In this document: piece after piece, positions 1 to 9,791 of the stretch
Numbering within the stretch: the first letter of the stretch is position 1
Layout: the number at the start of each line of letters is the position of its first letter
From: a virus
Reading direction: 5' to 3' (one strand)
IMG/VR virus record: IMGVR_UViG_3300010151_000016
Coordinates: 1-54,215 of that record
DNA length: 54,215 nucleotides
Made by a program: the position numbers and the translations under genes
The notes under the pieces: generated by a model
Database searches by the model: none
What the model saw: the letters and a program-made list of their open reading frames with translations, nothing else
Told to the model about the DNA's origin: nothing

Positions 1-3000
1 GGGCGTGACATCGGTGATGGGCCATTCTCACTCGATCATCTCGGCAGCGGTGAAGGGTGGAAAGGCGTGATGCCTCTTGGTCCTGCGATCTATTTCGCCA
101 CGAACAAAAACATCGCGATGAGGTATTGCAAATACAGCGACGAATCTTATTTGTACGAGGTGTCTATCCCTACTTCCGGTCTGTACAACTCAACTTGGGG
201 AACACCGATTGACCTCAAAGATCGCCTTCGAGAAGCGGTAGTCGACGCAGAAGATCTAACAGGTAAAAAGATAAAGCACTCAATGGGCGGTACTAAAGAC
301 TTGTTTAGTCTCTTGGGCAACGACGCACATGAATTCCTACGTGATGCTGGATGCACTGGCTCATGGACTAATCTTGCTGCGGGTGGCGAAGAGATTGGCG
401 TATACGATCCATCTATTATCGAAATCGTCAACAAGGAACCGATAACCTCGAAGAAAGAAGCAGCGACAATTATCCCTGAGATGGGCGACGTTATTGCAGC
501 TATCGACATGAGCAAGGATATGGTCATGAGCGCGAATGACTGGAACGAGTTCGTCGATGCGCTGTCTCCTGTCCGCTACGCGCTACAAAAGCAGAACGTC
601 CACTTCTACTTGCAACGCGAGTTTGATGCACCACACTTCCTGTTTCCGCGACAGTTTGTCGTTGGTGGTGCGGTACAGACAAGACATTCAGGTGGGTCAC
701 AAAAGCCGATAGATTATTTCATGGCGCTCACAGTCTACCTGCCGCACAAAGACAACCTAGCTTGGTCTGTAATGCGGGACGAATTGATTGCTCGAATTGG
801 ACACGAACTCATTCACGTCAAACAAAAAGAGCTATCGGGTGGAATGTCTCGGTCTCCGCATCCACACAAAAGAGATATCTATGGACCTCTCACCAGAAAA
901 GAAGACAAGAAGAAGACGAAGCAAGACCTAGATTACACGAGGAATCCACAAGAGTTCGGTGCAAAGGCGTGGAACATCGCACAAGAGTTGGCGAGTCTTA
1001 CGCCCAGTGTATTTTACCACTCTTTTAGTGAGATACCTTGGAAGCTATCCGATGAATATGAACTTCAATATGCAGAAAAGCATGGCGATGAGAAGTTCCT
1101 GAAGAAGCTCAAGCGTAAGGTGGTCGACATTCTTCAGGACATGGAGAACAAGAAGACCGAGCAGACTCAGCGCGAATGGGCAGAGCAAGACGCACTCGGC
1201 AAGACAGCGGGCAAAGAAACGCTACCTGTGAATACGATTCTCTATCACGGAACAGTCGAAGAATTAGTTGGTGAGGGGATCAGACAGAGCGTCGACGGTC
1301 TCGCTTGGTTCGCTGAGAGTCCTTCTGTCTCTAAAAGTTACATTCCGACTGCGGGTATGCGCATGCGCGTGAGCCTTAGTAAAAGTGACTACCCGATACG
1401 CCCTGACAGAGATAACAAGGAACTCATAGAGCAGTTTTTCCCTGAAATCGTTTGGGAGATAGAATACTACGAAAACAATCCGCACAGTGTTCGGTCCTGG
1501 GGCGCGAAAGATTCCGAAGGTAATTATGTAGAGCCACCTACGTCTCCACAACTCATCGAAAAACTAGAAGCGTTGGGCTATGAAGACGACCCTGATAACT
1601 CTGGGATTCGTTGGAGCCCTAAATACGGTCTTCTTCTCGGAAACGGATGGGAGGTCATGCCTGCGGACTGGCAGGAACAAGGGCAGCTTATCTCGATTCG
1701 CGTTCGTCAACCGATCAGCTTGTACGACATGACTGAAGATGAAGGCGACTTGATGAACCCGCAGCACTTAGAGATCGACAAGTTCAATAAACTTCAAGAA
1801 GCTGGATATGACGGGGTACGGATCAACGATTTCTTGCAGCACAAGGAATGGGGCAACGTCGGTCATGAGTCCGTTGGGCTCTTCGCTTCAGGTCTAGCGA
1901 AGATTGATTATCACGACATAGAACCCGCTACACATCCGAGCAGCGAAGAACTCATGGGTCGCAAGGCCACAGCGTCGGCAACGTTAGAAGCGATGTACAA
2001 TGAGATTTACGAGCGAGCTAAAGCTGCCGGTGCTAGCGACATCGGTGGAGGTAAATTGCTTATCAGTGGGCTCCTCATCAGACCACCCAAGGAAGCACTC
2101 GAAGAATATTTGAACCGGGGAAGCGAGGGAGAAGTCCGCGCATATTTCATAGAAGAACTCGAACCAGCAATCATGGAGTTCGAGTTAGGGGCAGATGAAA
2201 GGCTCAAGCAAAACGAGCACGATCTGATGGAGACGCGCTTAGAGGGGCAGGCTCATGAAGTCGAGCGAGTTGAGGATTTACCTGAAGCGGGTCCGGTGTG
2301 GGCTTGGCACGGTACGTCAACGGCATTACTAGCTCGGATAAAGTCTGAAGGTCTTGATCCTCGCTTCTCCGGTTCTACTTGGCAGGGCCAACAAGAAGGG
2401 GTGTACCTGAGTCTGACGGGTGATGTCTCAGTTTACACCAGACGTGCAGTCGCGCAGCACGGTGGCGAGCCTGTCATCCTCCGTGTCCTTGTTGACTCTG
2501 CGGACCTCATTCCCGATCCAGATGATTCGGATATCTCGTCGGGTCAGTGGCAAGTTCTTCACATGGGTTCCATTCCACCGGGTTCCATTTGGCAGATCGA
2601 TGACCGTTGGGTGAAGACCGCAGCAGGGGAAATCGTGGAGCGCAAACTCGACGAACTTGCAGGAAGCGACATCGGTAAGCGTCGTCAACTAGAAGATGCA
2701 GCGATGGAACTCTATTCAGAAGGACTAGAGGATATGGAAGTCGCAGACGCGCTAGGTCGCCGCAGGGAACGGACACGCTTGGAGCAGACACCCAACTTCC
2801 CTGGCGCTGAGTTCATTGAAGAGTTTGGCGACTACTTGGTTTACCGAATCGATACCTACGAAGCCGCGAAAAGGTTGGGCACTAGGAACTGGTGCATCGT
2901 AAGAGATGAAAAGATCTGGGATCATTATCAAGAGCACGACCTCACATTTTGGTATCACATCGACAAAGAAGAAGGACCACCAGCGAAGTACGTTGTGGGA

Positions 3001-5736
3001 GAAATGCAAAAGGACGGCATGTCCGGTTTTGAGGTGTACAGCGATCAAGATGAAATGCAAATTGAATCCGTAGAAGACGTGAGTGAATCGCACGAAGAAC
3101 GTGGCAGCACTGACATGGGTGTCGCATTTTACGAAATGCTCTTGGCCGCAATTGATGGCGACCCTCTCGCGCAAAAGAGACTGCTCATGCGACCAGGGCC
3201 AGAACATGAAGGCATGGCGGCGACCACAGATTACGTCGTCAGGAAATTACTCAAGGAGAAACGTCTGCCTCCTGAATATCTGGTAGAACTCGCTGACGGC
3301 TTCGCTGAGAACATGGATGAGTTGTCTTATTCTTATGGGCATCATACAGACACGAAAACGATCACAGATTGGTTCGAAAGTGCGGGCCAGGACTTTCCAA
3401 ATGAGCTAGAAGAAGCTCTGCACCGGTTCGCTTCGATAAAGGTCGCCGCGCCGATTGATACAATGAAGACTAAGTATCCAAACCACCTTGATGAGTTGGA
3501 TAAACTGATCGAGTCAGATCCAACCGGTCGTAGACGCTATATCGATTGGCAGATGCGGCAAGTTGTTCGGGATGTGCGGCTCGAAGAATTGATACCCCTG
3601 ACGTGGCACTATCACAGGCTGTCGAAGCACATCGGCGGTAACATTGATGCCTTTCCAGACGTGGATAGCTTGTCTAAGGCTGTAGACGCTCAGATGAAGA
3701 AGGCTGTTCCACGGACGACAACTGAAGACACGGTAGAAGACAGCAAGTTACCGGAACCAGCTTACGTGACGCATCCACCAAGAGGGACAACGTATCGAGG
3801 ACTGAGCGGTGACTATGACGTATTCGACATTAGTTCACATTCGGGAAGCGTTGCACTCGGTACAAATAAGTGGTGCATCGTTCGCGGTCAGAAGACGTGG
3901 GATGACTACGCTAAGAGAGACATCAAATTTCGCTATCTCGTAAACCGCGAGAAGGGTCTACCGGCTGAGTACGCACTTGCGATACATTTGGACGGTAAGC
4001 TCACAGAAGTCTACGGTCCAAATGACGAAATCATTGTACGTCCGCCCGAAGCCGCCAAGGAACATGGCGAAGGGGAAATGGCCGCAGACGAACTCGACAG
4101 TAAGGTTCGCAGGGCGCTCGATCCAGATTTAGTTATCATGGACCCCGCGTCTTCGTCAGGAGAAGTTCCTTTGGAAAAAGGCATTGGTTCTCATCTCACG
4201 ACTGACTCTAGGTGGATTTACGCATTGGCGAAGGCGTATGACGCGGATACTTTCATCTCCATCGCAGATAGAGCGCACGAACACGCGAAAGACGGAGACC
4301 CCGGATATAGCAGCGAGCCGGGTTTCTATAAAGCGTATGCAGAAACCATCTTGAAGGGGAACCAACGACTGAAGCGCAAATTCGATTCATGGACACGTAT
4401 GCGATACGGAGTTCCCATGCAAAAAATGTACAGGCTCTCGAAGTTGGGCCTCACGCCTGAATGGGTAGAGGATTACAAAGCCAAAGGTATCACGAGTCTT
4501 CGCGCTATGAGCAAGCTCGTGAAGCAACGTGTAACACCTTTCGAGGTGCGTGACGCGCTAGACGTTTGGATTGAAGAAGGACTCGGTACACGGGATGCAC
4601 TGAAACTTAGGGATGTCAATCGTCGGTCGGGCCAATCCAGTTTCACCGTTGAAACATACAGAGAATACGTAGACCTTGGCATCACAGACATCGATCAGAT
4701 AGTCGCGCTCGCCTCACCTTTTGGTCGTAATAGATTGATGATTACACCCGAGCATGTCCGAGGATTCAAGGCAAATGGTGTCGATAGCGTAGAACGCATG
4801 CTAGAGGTTCGAAAAGAGCTAGCTCGTGGGTCCATTGGCGCACATGCGTGGTATCAAGATGACGTGGAACGCCTATTACGCGCAGTTGAAGAATTAGAAG
4901 ACCAGAAAAGACGAAAAGAATTAGAGGCCGAACATCAACGCTTGATGCCGAAGTTGAACGAGGCTTGGGAAAAGTTGCCTGAAGGTGAAGAAAAGGAACG
5001 AATTGCCGACTTAGATGCTTCGTTCTTCAATCGTTATAGTTATTTCATTCACGGATCACAAGGCGAAGGCTCGAAAGAAGCTGCGGAGTTTGTTGCGTGG
5101 GCACGTACAATCGTTCCCGGTGCGTTTCCGAGCTTCATGACTAAGGAAGCTGCGGGTCAGTCCTATAACCTATTACGTGGGCTCACAGAGGCTTCTGCGG
5201 ACTACGATTCTCCTCCATCTGACCAACCCGAAGAAGGCGCAGAGGGACCATGGGAAGAATCGCTCCCCGTGGAGCCTATCAAGAAGCGCAAGGACGACCA
5301 CTACATAGATCGGGAAGTAGACCCCGCAATAAGACAAAAATTTACCTACGAGAACATCGGATATGGAAAGGGTCCAGAGGGGATAGGTGAGGGTGACATG
5401 ACTGGCTATTCTCCTGCGTCCGAGACGGTCGAGCCGGGTGAGGGTGCCATCGTTCGCAGCGGTGAAGTCGTAGACAGCATCAAGTTAATCCTTGGGCTTG
5501 TTCCAGAAGACGTAGAGTGGAAGAAAAGCCCGTTACGAACAAGTTTGGAGTTTCTACAGCTAGAGCCAGAAGACATCGGCGACTGGGTAGAAAACAAAGA
5601 TCTGCGCGACACTGTCGTCAAAGAGATGGAAGAAGATGAAGGTTTAGAGATGCTTGGCTTAGGGCTCATCGAGTTTGGGGTCGCAGACAACATAAAGATA
5701 GACGACGGGTCGCTGGTTTTATGGCGACATGTATAA
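1..5736 (+). CDS. Giant multidomain 'polyvalent' protein: ART-like domains, zincin, duplicated Trp-Cys domain (5' end outside window)
   Basis: The frame is open to base 1, and the 22 residues before the GTG at 67 belong to the same fold, so the true start lies upstream. Numbering from that GTG: an ADP-ribosyltransferase (ART)-like domain at about 1-125 (GPAIYFA strand); a zinc-metallopeptidase-like domain at about 140-370 with HELIH at 246-250 and a candidate third-ligand Glu in NPQEFGAKA near 297; a second ART-like domain opening with YHGT at 393-396; a third, KptA/ART-like, with WHGTS at 747-751 followed by GVYLS; and two copies of a domain centred on Trp-Cys at 942 and 1269. The rest is helical and charged. 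Large phages are known to encode such polyvalent proteins, which can be packaged and injected to modify host proteins. That role is inferred here; the domain motifs are visible. It ends eight bases into the overlap with the next possible start. Confidence 0.8.
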   Translation, partial: GRDIGDGPFSLDHLGSGEGWKGVMPLGPAIYFATNKNIAMRYCKYSDESYLYEVSIPTSGLYNSTWGTPIDLKDRLREAVVDAEDLTGKKIKHSMGGTKDLFSLLGNDAHEFLRDAGCTGSWTNLAAGGEEIGVYDPSIIEIVNKEPITSKKEAATIIPEMGDVIAAIDMSKDMVMSANDWNEFVDALSPVRYALQKQNVHFYLQREFDAPHFLFPRQFVVGGAVQTRHSGGSQKPIDYFMALTVYLPHKDNLAWSVMRDELIARIGHELIHVKQKELSGGMSRSPHPHKRDIYGPLTRKEDKKKTKQDLDYTRNPQEFGAKAWNIAQELASLTPSVFYHSFSEIPWKLSDEYELQYAEKHGDEKFLKKLKRKVVDILQDMENKKTEQTQREWAEQDALGKTAGKETLPVNTILYHGTVEELVGEGIRQSVDGLAWFAESPSVSKSYIPTAGMRMRVSLSKSDYPIRPDRDNKELIEQFFPEIVWEIEYYENNPHSVRSWGAKDSEGNYVEPPTSPQLIEKLEALGYEDDPDNSGIRWSPKYGLLLGNGWEVMPADWQEQGQLISIRVRQPISLYDMTEDEGDLMNPQHLEIDKFNKLQEAGYDGVRINDFLQHKEWGNVGHESVGLFASGLAKIDYHDIEPATHPSSEELMGRKATASATLEAMYNEIYERAKAAGASDIGGGKLLISGLLIRPPKEALEEYLNRGSEGEVRAYFIEELEPAIMEFELGADERLKQNEHDLMETRLEGQAHEVERVEDLPEAGPVWAWHGTSTALLARIKSEGLDPRFSGSTWQGQQEGVYLSLTGDVSVYTRRAVAQHGGEPVILRVLVDSADLIPDPDDSDISSGQWQVLHMGSIPPGSIWQIDDRWVKTAAGEIVERKLDELAGSDIGKRRQLEDAAMELYSEGLEDMEVADALGRRRERTRLEQTPNFPGAEFIEEFGDYLVYRIDTYEAAKRLGTRNWCIVRDEKIWDHYQEHDLTFWYHIDKEEGPPAKYVVGEMQKDGMSGFEVYSDQDEMQIESVEDVSESHEERGSTDMGVAFYEMLLAAIDGDPLAQKRLLMRPGPEHEGMAATTDYVVRKLLKEKRLPPEYLVELADGFAENMDELSYSYGHHTDTKTITDWFESAGQDFPNELEEALHRFASIKVAAPIDTMKTKYPNHLDELDKLIESDPTGRRRYIDWQMRQVVRDVRLEELIPLTWHYHRLSKHIGGNIDAFPDVDSLSKAVDAQMKKAVPRTTTEDTVEDSKLPEPAYVTHPPRGTTYRGLSGDYDVFDISSHSGSVALGTNKWCIVRGQKTWDDYAKRDIKFRYLVNREKGLPAEYALAIHLDGKLTEVYGPNDEIIVRPPEAAKEHGEGEMAADELDSKVRRALDPDLVIMDPASSSGEVPLEKGIGSHLTTDSRWIYALAKAYDADTFISIADRAHEHAKDGDPGYSSEPGFYKAYAETILKGNQRLKRKFDSWTRMRYGVPMQKMYRLSKLGLTPEWVEDYKAKGITSLRAMSKLVKQRVTPFEVRDALDVWIEEGLGTRDALKLRDVNRRSGQSSFTVETYREYVDLGITDIDQIVALASPFGRNRLMITPEHVRGFKANGVDSVERMLEVRKELARGSIGAHAWYQDDVERLLRAVEELEDQKRRKELEAEHQRLMPKLNEAWEKLPEGEEKERIADLDASFFNRYSYFIHGSQGEGSKEAAEFVAWARTIVPGAFPSFMTKEAAGQSYNLLRGLTEASADYDSPPSDQPEEGAEGPWEESLPVEPIKKRKDDHYIDREVDPAIRQKFTYENIGYGKGPEGIGEGDMTGYSPASETVEPGEGAIVRSGEVVDSIKLILGLVPEDVEWKKSPLRTSLEFLQLEPEDIGDWVENKDLRDTVVKEMEEDEGLEMLGLGLIEFGVADNIKIDDGSLVLWRHV

Positions 5737-5749
5737 GACGAGGAATCAC

Positions 5750-7333
5750 ATGGTTACTGAAGCACAAAAGAAACGACGAGATCACAGACGCTTAAAGACG
5801 TATTCAAAGATCGGGCAAGCCCTGAAATGGAATATCGGACAGGGTGACGTCGACACTGGCGGGATGTTGGTCGGCGACGGACACCCCGGTATTGCCGGAA
5901 TTATGGCTGTGCGTGACGCGCTTGGCGGTTTCGATCTAGGTGGAGAGCTTGAAGCTCGATATGCGGGCATGACCCGTACATCAGAGCACGGGGCGCACGG
6001 CTTCGGTGACGAGGGTGAGGGTGATGGGATTGTACGTATCACCGCATCGATTCGTACTCCATCAGGTGTCAAAGTCCATTTCGACGTGCCGTTAGTCATC
6101 ACAGCAGGTCGGATCTTGCCCCCTAGCGTCCTCGTCCATGAGGGCACACCTCACATTCTCGCACAATCGACCTTTGATGCATTAGTCATGCCAGGAACGT
6201 TTCATCAACCGATTCCGAGACGGTCTACAATGTATTCGCCTGACGAGGCGGAAGGTGCGCAAGAGTCTGTCGTTCGACCCAAGACGCATTTGTACACCGT
6301 CGCTCGACTGGGCGGAAAGACCGCTGATGCCGAAGAATATATCGATCCTGCGGAACGCGAGTGCGAGTCGTTTTGTGTCGGTAGCGAAAAGAAACTCATT
6401 GAGGATTGTCGAGTAAGTGATCGAGGAGGTCGAACATATGACCTCTCAAAAGGATTCAAAGTCAAGATTCTCAAGGATATGTCAGGCGATGGATCGCAGT
6501 ACGAAGTCAAAGACGAAGACGGTGACATTTTTGTCATACCTGGCAAGTCCCTTACGAAGCAGGGCTCCCGAGAGGTAGCTCCCAAGCGCCCTTTTGACCG
6601 GACGGCAGCCGATCCTGAAGAAGGTGGTCCTATGGTAGTAGGAGGCACGCCGCCTTCAGTGGAAGAACTACAGCAACAGTCTGAAGCCATAGGCGGCCTC
6701 CAAGAATCCATACAACAGTTTGAGGAAGGTAGAGAACCAAGTCCCGATGAGGCTCCTCCTATGCAGCCCGAAACCGCAGACATGTCAGGGGTAATTGGAC
6801 AGGATGTCAGCCCAGATTTGAAGACCGTGAGCGGGGCCTTTGCAACTGCCAAGCTGCCTCTCCCATTGAAATTTACGTTTGCAGAAGTAGGTCAAGCGGT
6901 TGAAACAAGAGAAGGTGGACAGCACGCAGAGGTTGGAGATGCAATCATGACGGGCACAGAGGGCGAACGGTGGCCTATTCCTCGACAAACCTTTGAGGAA
7001 ACCTATGATGTATTAGAGCCCGGAGTAGCAGCGAAAAAAGATATTCCCGTACATGCTAAGCAGATGGACGAGCCCTTTTCAGTGAAACCACCTTGGTCCG
7101 ACACGGCGCTGCAAGGAGAAGCAGGAGATTATCTGGTTCAGTACGGTCCAGGTGATTACGGCACTGTTGGGCGGGAGATATTTGGGAAAACATACAAACA
7201 AGGATCTCGTGAGGAAGTGTTCGGTGCGCCTGATGAAAGAGAAACTGCGCTCGAAGCTGAGCGTCATCTGCTAACACGGGATGATACTGTACGTGCGCCT
7301 CCAGATCGGCAGGACACGTCAGTTAATGAGTAG
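5750..7333 (+). CDS. Large acidic protein of unknown function upstream of terminase
   Basis: I do not recognise the family. The ATG at 5750 is preferred because GACGAGG lies about 7 bases upstream; an in-frame ATG at 5729 overlaps the previous gene. The N-terminal third is Gly-rich with alternating strands, and residues about 100-140 look like a beta-rich fold (VKVHFDVPLVIT). The middle, about 285-360, is acidic, Pro/Gln-rich and probably disordered. The C-terminal part carries repeated short motifs such as YLVQYGPGDYGTV. Lys-Thr-Ala at about 190-192 and Arg-Thr-Ala-Ala near 285 match the possible processing motif seen in neighbouring head proteins. Its place between the giant protein and terminase suggests a virion-associated role, which is inference. 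Confidence 0.65.
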   Translation: MVTEAQKKRRDHRRLKTYSKIGQALKWNIGQGDVDTGGMLVGDGHPGIAGIMAVRDALGGFDLGGELEARYAGMTRTSEHGAHGFGDEGEGDGIVRITASIRTPSGVKVHFDVPLVITAGRILPPSVLVHEGTPHILAQSTFDALVMPGTFHQPIPRRSTMYSPDEAEGAQESVVRPKTHLYTVARLGGKTADAEEYIDPAERECESFCVGSEKKLIEDCRVSDRGGRTYDLSKGFKVKILKDMSGDGSQYEVKDEDGDIFVIPGKSLTKQGSREVAPKRPFDRTAADPEEGGPMVVGGTPPSVEELQQQSEAIGGLQESIQQFEEGREPSPDEAPPMQPETADMSGVIGQDVSPDLKTVSGAFATAKLPLPLKFTFAEVGQAVETREGGQHAEVGDAIMTGTEGERWPIPRQTFEETYDVLEPGVAAKKDIPVHAKQMDEPFSVKPPWSDTALQGEAGDYLVQYGPGDYGTVGREIFGKTYKQGSREEVFGAPDERETALEAERHLLTRDDTVRAPPDRQDTSVNE

Positions 7334-9317
7334 TTATTTCAACACTCTGAAGACTGCGGTTGGTGGTGCGATTAACATTGATGGATCGGCTAACAAGGTA
7401 GTCGATAAAGAACTCGCAGACATAAGAGTCAGTGCGCCCAACGCAATCGAATGGATTGTTGGGCGGGACTGGTGCAACGTACCTTCGACATACAAAATGT
7501 GGAGACAGTACGAATGTATCCGCGATGTCTTTCAGCTTCGATGCCCCATCTGCAATTCGGGCGACGGCTCATGTTGGGGCAAAACACAAACAGAACTAGA
7601 GGATGAACTCCTTCTCGTTTGGTCTGAAGACTTTCAAGAAGACGTCTGCCCGAAGTGTAATACTACTCGGTCACAACTCACCGAAGACGAAATCGTAAAA
7701 TCGTATAATATGCTCCATGCTGTCGTCGGGATGCGCAGCGGCAAGAGTGTCATGGCAGGGCTCATAGGAACCTACGTCGAACACAAGTGCTTGTCCTTAG
7801 CTTGGAACCATCCAGAGGGATTGCAGGGCTATCTCGACATGCCTGCTGCGGAGCAACTAGAGATAACGTTTCTCGCTTCTACAGATACACAGAGCTTCGA
7901 TACCATCTGGGCGAAATACCGAAACTATCGCGCAGCTTCGCCTTGGTTCAGAAAAGCAATCCCTTGGATTAAGGGCCAAGAAACGTCGCAGGCAACTCCA
8001 CCGGGTATGAAGCCTTGGCGTTATGATGAAGGTGACAAGCGAATACGCAACGAAATGCCAGGTGTCCGTCTGACCACAAATTCATTGAATTCAAACTCGG
8101 GCGGAATCGTAGGTCGTACACGTATCGGCTCATTTGCAGATGAGATCTCTCGCATGAAACAGACAGAGTCCGCACAGTCTGCATCTGAAATCTATCGAGG
8201 TCTCGAAAACTCTTTACGTACTGTGCGCTCATGCGCTCGGCGTGGCAACCTACTCCCGTGGCTGGGACTTATGGTGAGCGTGTCGAGCCCGATTAGCGAC
8301 GAAGACAAGGGCATGGAACTTTTGCGAATCGGTCAGTCTGGTCGTGTGAAAGGTATGATGGCTATCCATTCCGCGACCTGGAATTTCAACCCACTGGAGC
8401 CACGGGAGCATTTCGATGACGAATTTGCGAAAGATCCGGTGGGTGCTGAGCGTGATTTTGGCGCACACCCTCCGAAAGCTGCGCATCCTTTGATCCATGA
8501 CGAAGAAAGGTTTATCACATCGTCTATTGATCATGAGGCAGAACAATCCGCTACGCTGTCTACGATTACATTCGACGACGATCTCGGACAAAGTTATGTG
8601 GCCCCACAACTGGATTCATGTAGCCTCGTGCTCGATCATGCGCCTCGCTATGTTGCGTGTGATGCAGGTAAGAATTTCGATGCGTTCGCGATTGCGTGTG
8701 CCCATGGAGAGCAGCGCGGAAGTACATGGGTAACAGTGTTTGATTTTGTGTATCGCATTGTTCCGCCGAAAGGCACTGAAGTCCACTTCGATAGCTTCTA
8801 TGATGTCTTGGGTAAGCTACGCGATAAGATGCCTATCGTACAGGTAGAGTTCGACCGCTGGAATTCAATTCACTTAATCCAAAAGCTACGGCAACTCGGT
8901 GTTCGATCTGAACAAGTGTCTACGAAAACAAAAGACTTCCTGAATTTCGCGCAAGACGCTATGATTGGACGTGTTGCATTACTGCCACCAACTGAAGCCG
9001 ACGAGTCTGCCGAACCACCCTTGATGTCAGGCGCGGGTGTTGCGTTGTACGAATTGCAACGTCTCGAACGCGATCCTGTTTCCGACAAAGTATTCAATCC
9101 GCGAAAGGGGGAACGTCGCGGCTATAACTCAGACGACACCGCACAAGTCATCGTCCACTGCCACAAAATGATCCAGGGCCTAGGATACACCAAGAAAGCT
9201 GAAGACCGAACGAAATCTGCGCGAAGGGCTCGCGCCGAGGCCGGAAGTCTTCAGTGGGAAGGACAGCTTCACCGCGTACAGCAGCGTGGGGGAACAAGCA
9301 TGGGACGAGGTTGGTGA
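7326..9317 (+). CDS. terL: Terminase large subunit
   Basis: This is the ATP-driven packaging motor and genome-cutting nuclease that docks on the portal. Residues 135-141 form a Walker A-like loop (GMRSGKS). The C-terminal half has the RNase H-like nuclease acids: Asp446 in VACDAG, Asp510 in VEFDRW and Asp603/604 in NSDDTA. A zinc-ribbon-like insertion (C73-x2-C76, C108-x2-C111) sits before the ATPase. I chose the ATG at 7326, an 8-base overlap with the preceding stop; an in-frame ATG at 7281 would add 15 residues. Total about 663 residues, within the usual TerL range. No small terminase subunit is evident nearby. Confidence 0.95.
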   Translation: MSSYFNTLKTAVGGAINIDGSANKVVDKELADIRVSAPNAIEWIVGRDWCNVPSTYKMWRQYECIRDVFQLRCPICNSGDGSCWGKTQTELEDELLLVWSEDFQEDVCPKCNTTRSQLTEDEIVKSYNMLHAVVGMRSGKSVMAGLIGTYVEHKCLSLAWNHPEGLQGYLDMPAAEQLEITFLASTDTQSFDTIWAKYRNYRAASPWFRKAIPWIKGQETSQATPPGMKPWRYDEGDKRIRNEMPGVRLTTNSLNSNSGGIVGRTRIGSFADEISRMKQTESAQSASEIYRGLENSLRTVRSCARRGNLLPWLGLMVSVSSPISDEDKGMELLRIGQSGRVKGMMAIHSATWNFNPLEPREHFDDEFAKDPVGAERDFGAHPPKAAHPLIHDEERFITSSIDHEAEQSATLSTITFDDDLGQSYVAPQLDSCSLVLDHAPRYVACDAGKNFDAFAIACAHGEQRGSTWVTVFDFVYRIVPPKGTEVHFDSFYDVLGKLRDKMPIVQVEFDRWNSIHLIQKLRQLGVRSEQVSTKTKDFLNFAQDAMIGRVALLPPTEADESAEPPLMSGAGVALYELQRLERDPVSDKVFNPRKGERRGYNSDDTAQVIVHCHKMIQGLGYTKKAEDRTKSARRARAEAGSLQWEGQLHRVQQRGGTSMGRGW

Positions 9318-9760
9318 AAAGAGATACAGACCTTGATCACAGTATAGCGACTTCTGTTATGGGCTTGGCGGTCTGTGAGGGCTGGCAACTTGTCAATGGC
9401 GTTGTCTTACGTCAGTGCGATCATGCCTATGGCACTTGTTTTCCTATAGAAGCGCCTCCTGCATTTTCAGCGGATTTTGAACTTGCGTGGACTGTATGGA
9501 TGCGTGTATTGACGCTTTCACCTCCTGCCCAGTGGTATTGGACATTCGAGGCAACAGACACTATCGCTATCGTATGGCGACCTACAAACGATAGACCGCA
9601 GCAAGTCCTTGGGCCTCTCGCCTGGACAATCTGCACTGCTGCTTTATCTGCGTCGAACTATTGGTGGCGAGACGAAGAAGACGGTATCTTATGCCCCGCA
9701 TGTAAAATCCGCGTCCGCGTAGGCTGGAATGGATTTCATCAGCGCCAGTGTGGGTGTTGA
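9314..9760 (+). CDS. Phage ABA-sandwich-like protein with C-terminal zinc ribbon
   Basis: About 148 residues from the GTG at 9314, which overlaps the terminase stop (GTGA) and has GACGAGG about five bases upstream. The N-terminal half follows the phage ABA-sandwich pattern: an opening DLDHSIATSVMGL helix, then a PPAFSADFELAW segment and strands. The last 25 residues add a Cys-rich knuckle (CPAC, later CGC) that could bind zinc. ABA-sandwich proteins are common small phage proteins without an assigned function. The zinc tail may indicate nucleic-acid or protein contact. An upstream in-frame ATG at 9254 lies inside terminase and is less likely. Confidence 0.7.
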   Translation: MKRDTDLDHSIATSVMGLAVCEGWQLVNGVVLRQCDHAYGTCFPIEAPPAFSADFELAWTVWMRVLTLSPPAQWYWTFEATDTIAIVWRPTNDRPQQVLGPLAWTICTAALSASNYWWRDEEDGILCPACKIRVRVGWNGFHQRQCGC

Positions 9761-9791
9761 CATGTCGACCTTATTTCAGTGATATGGACCT

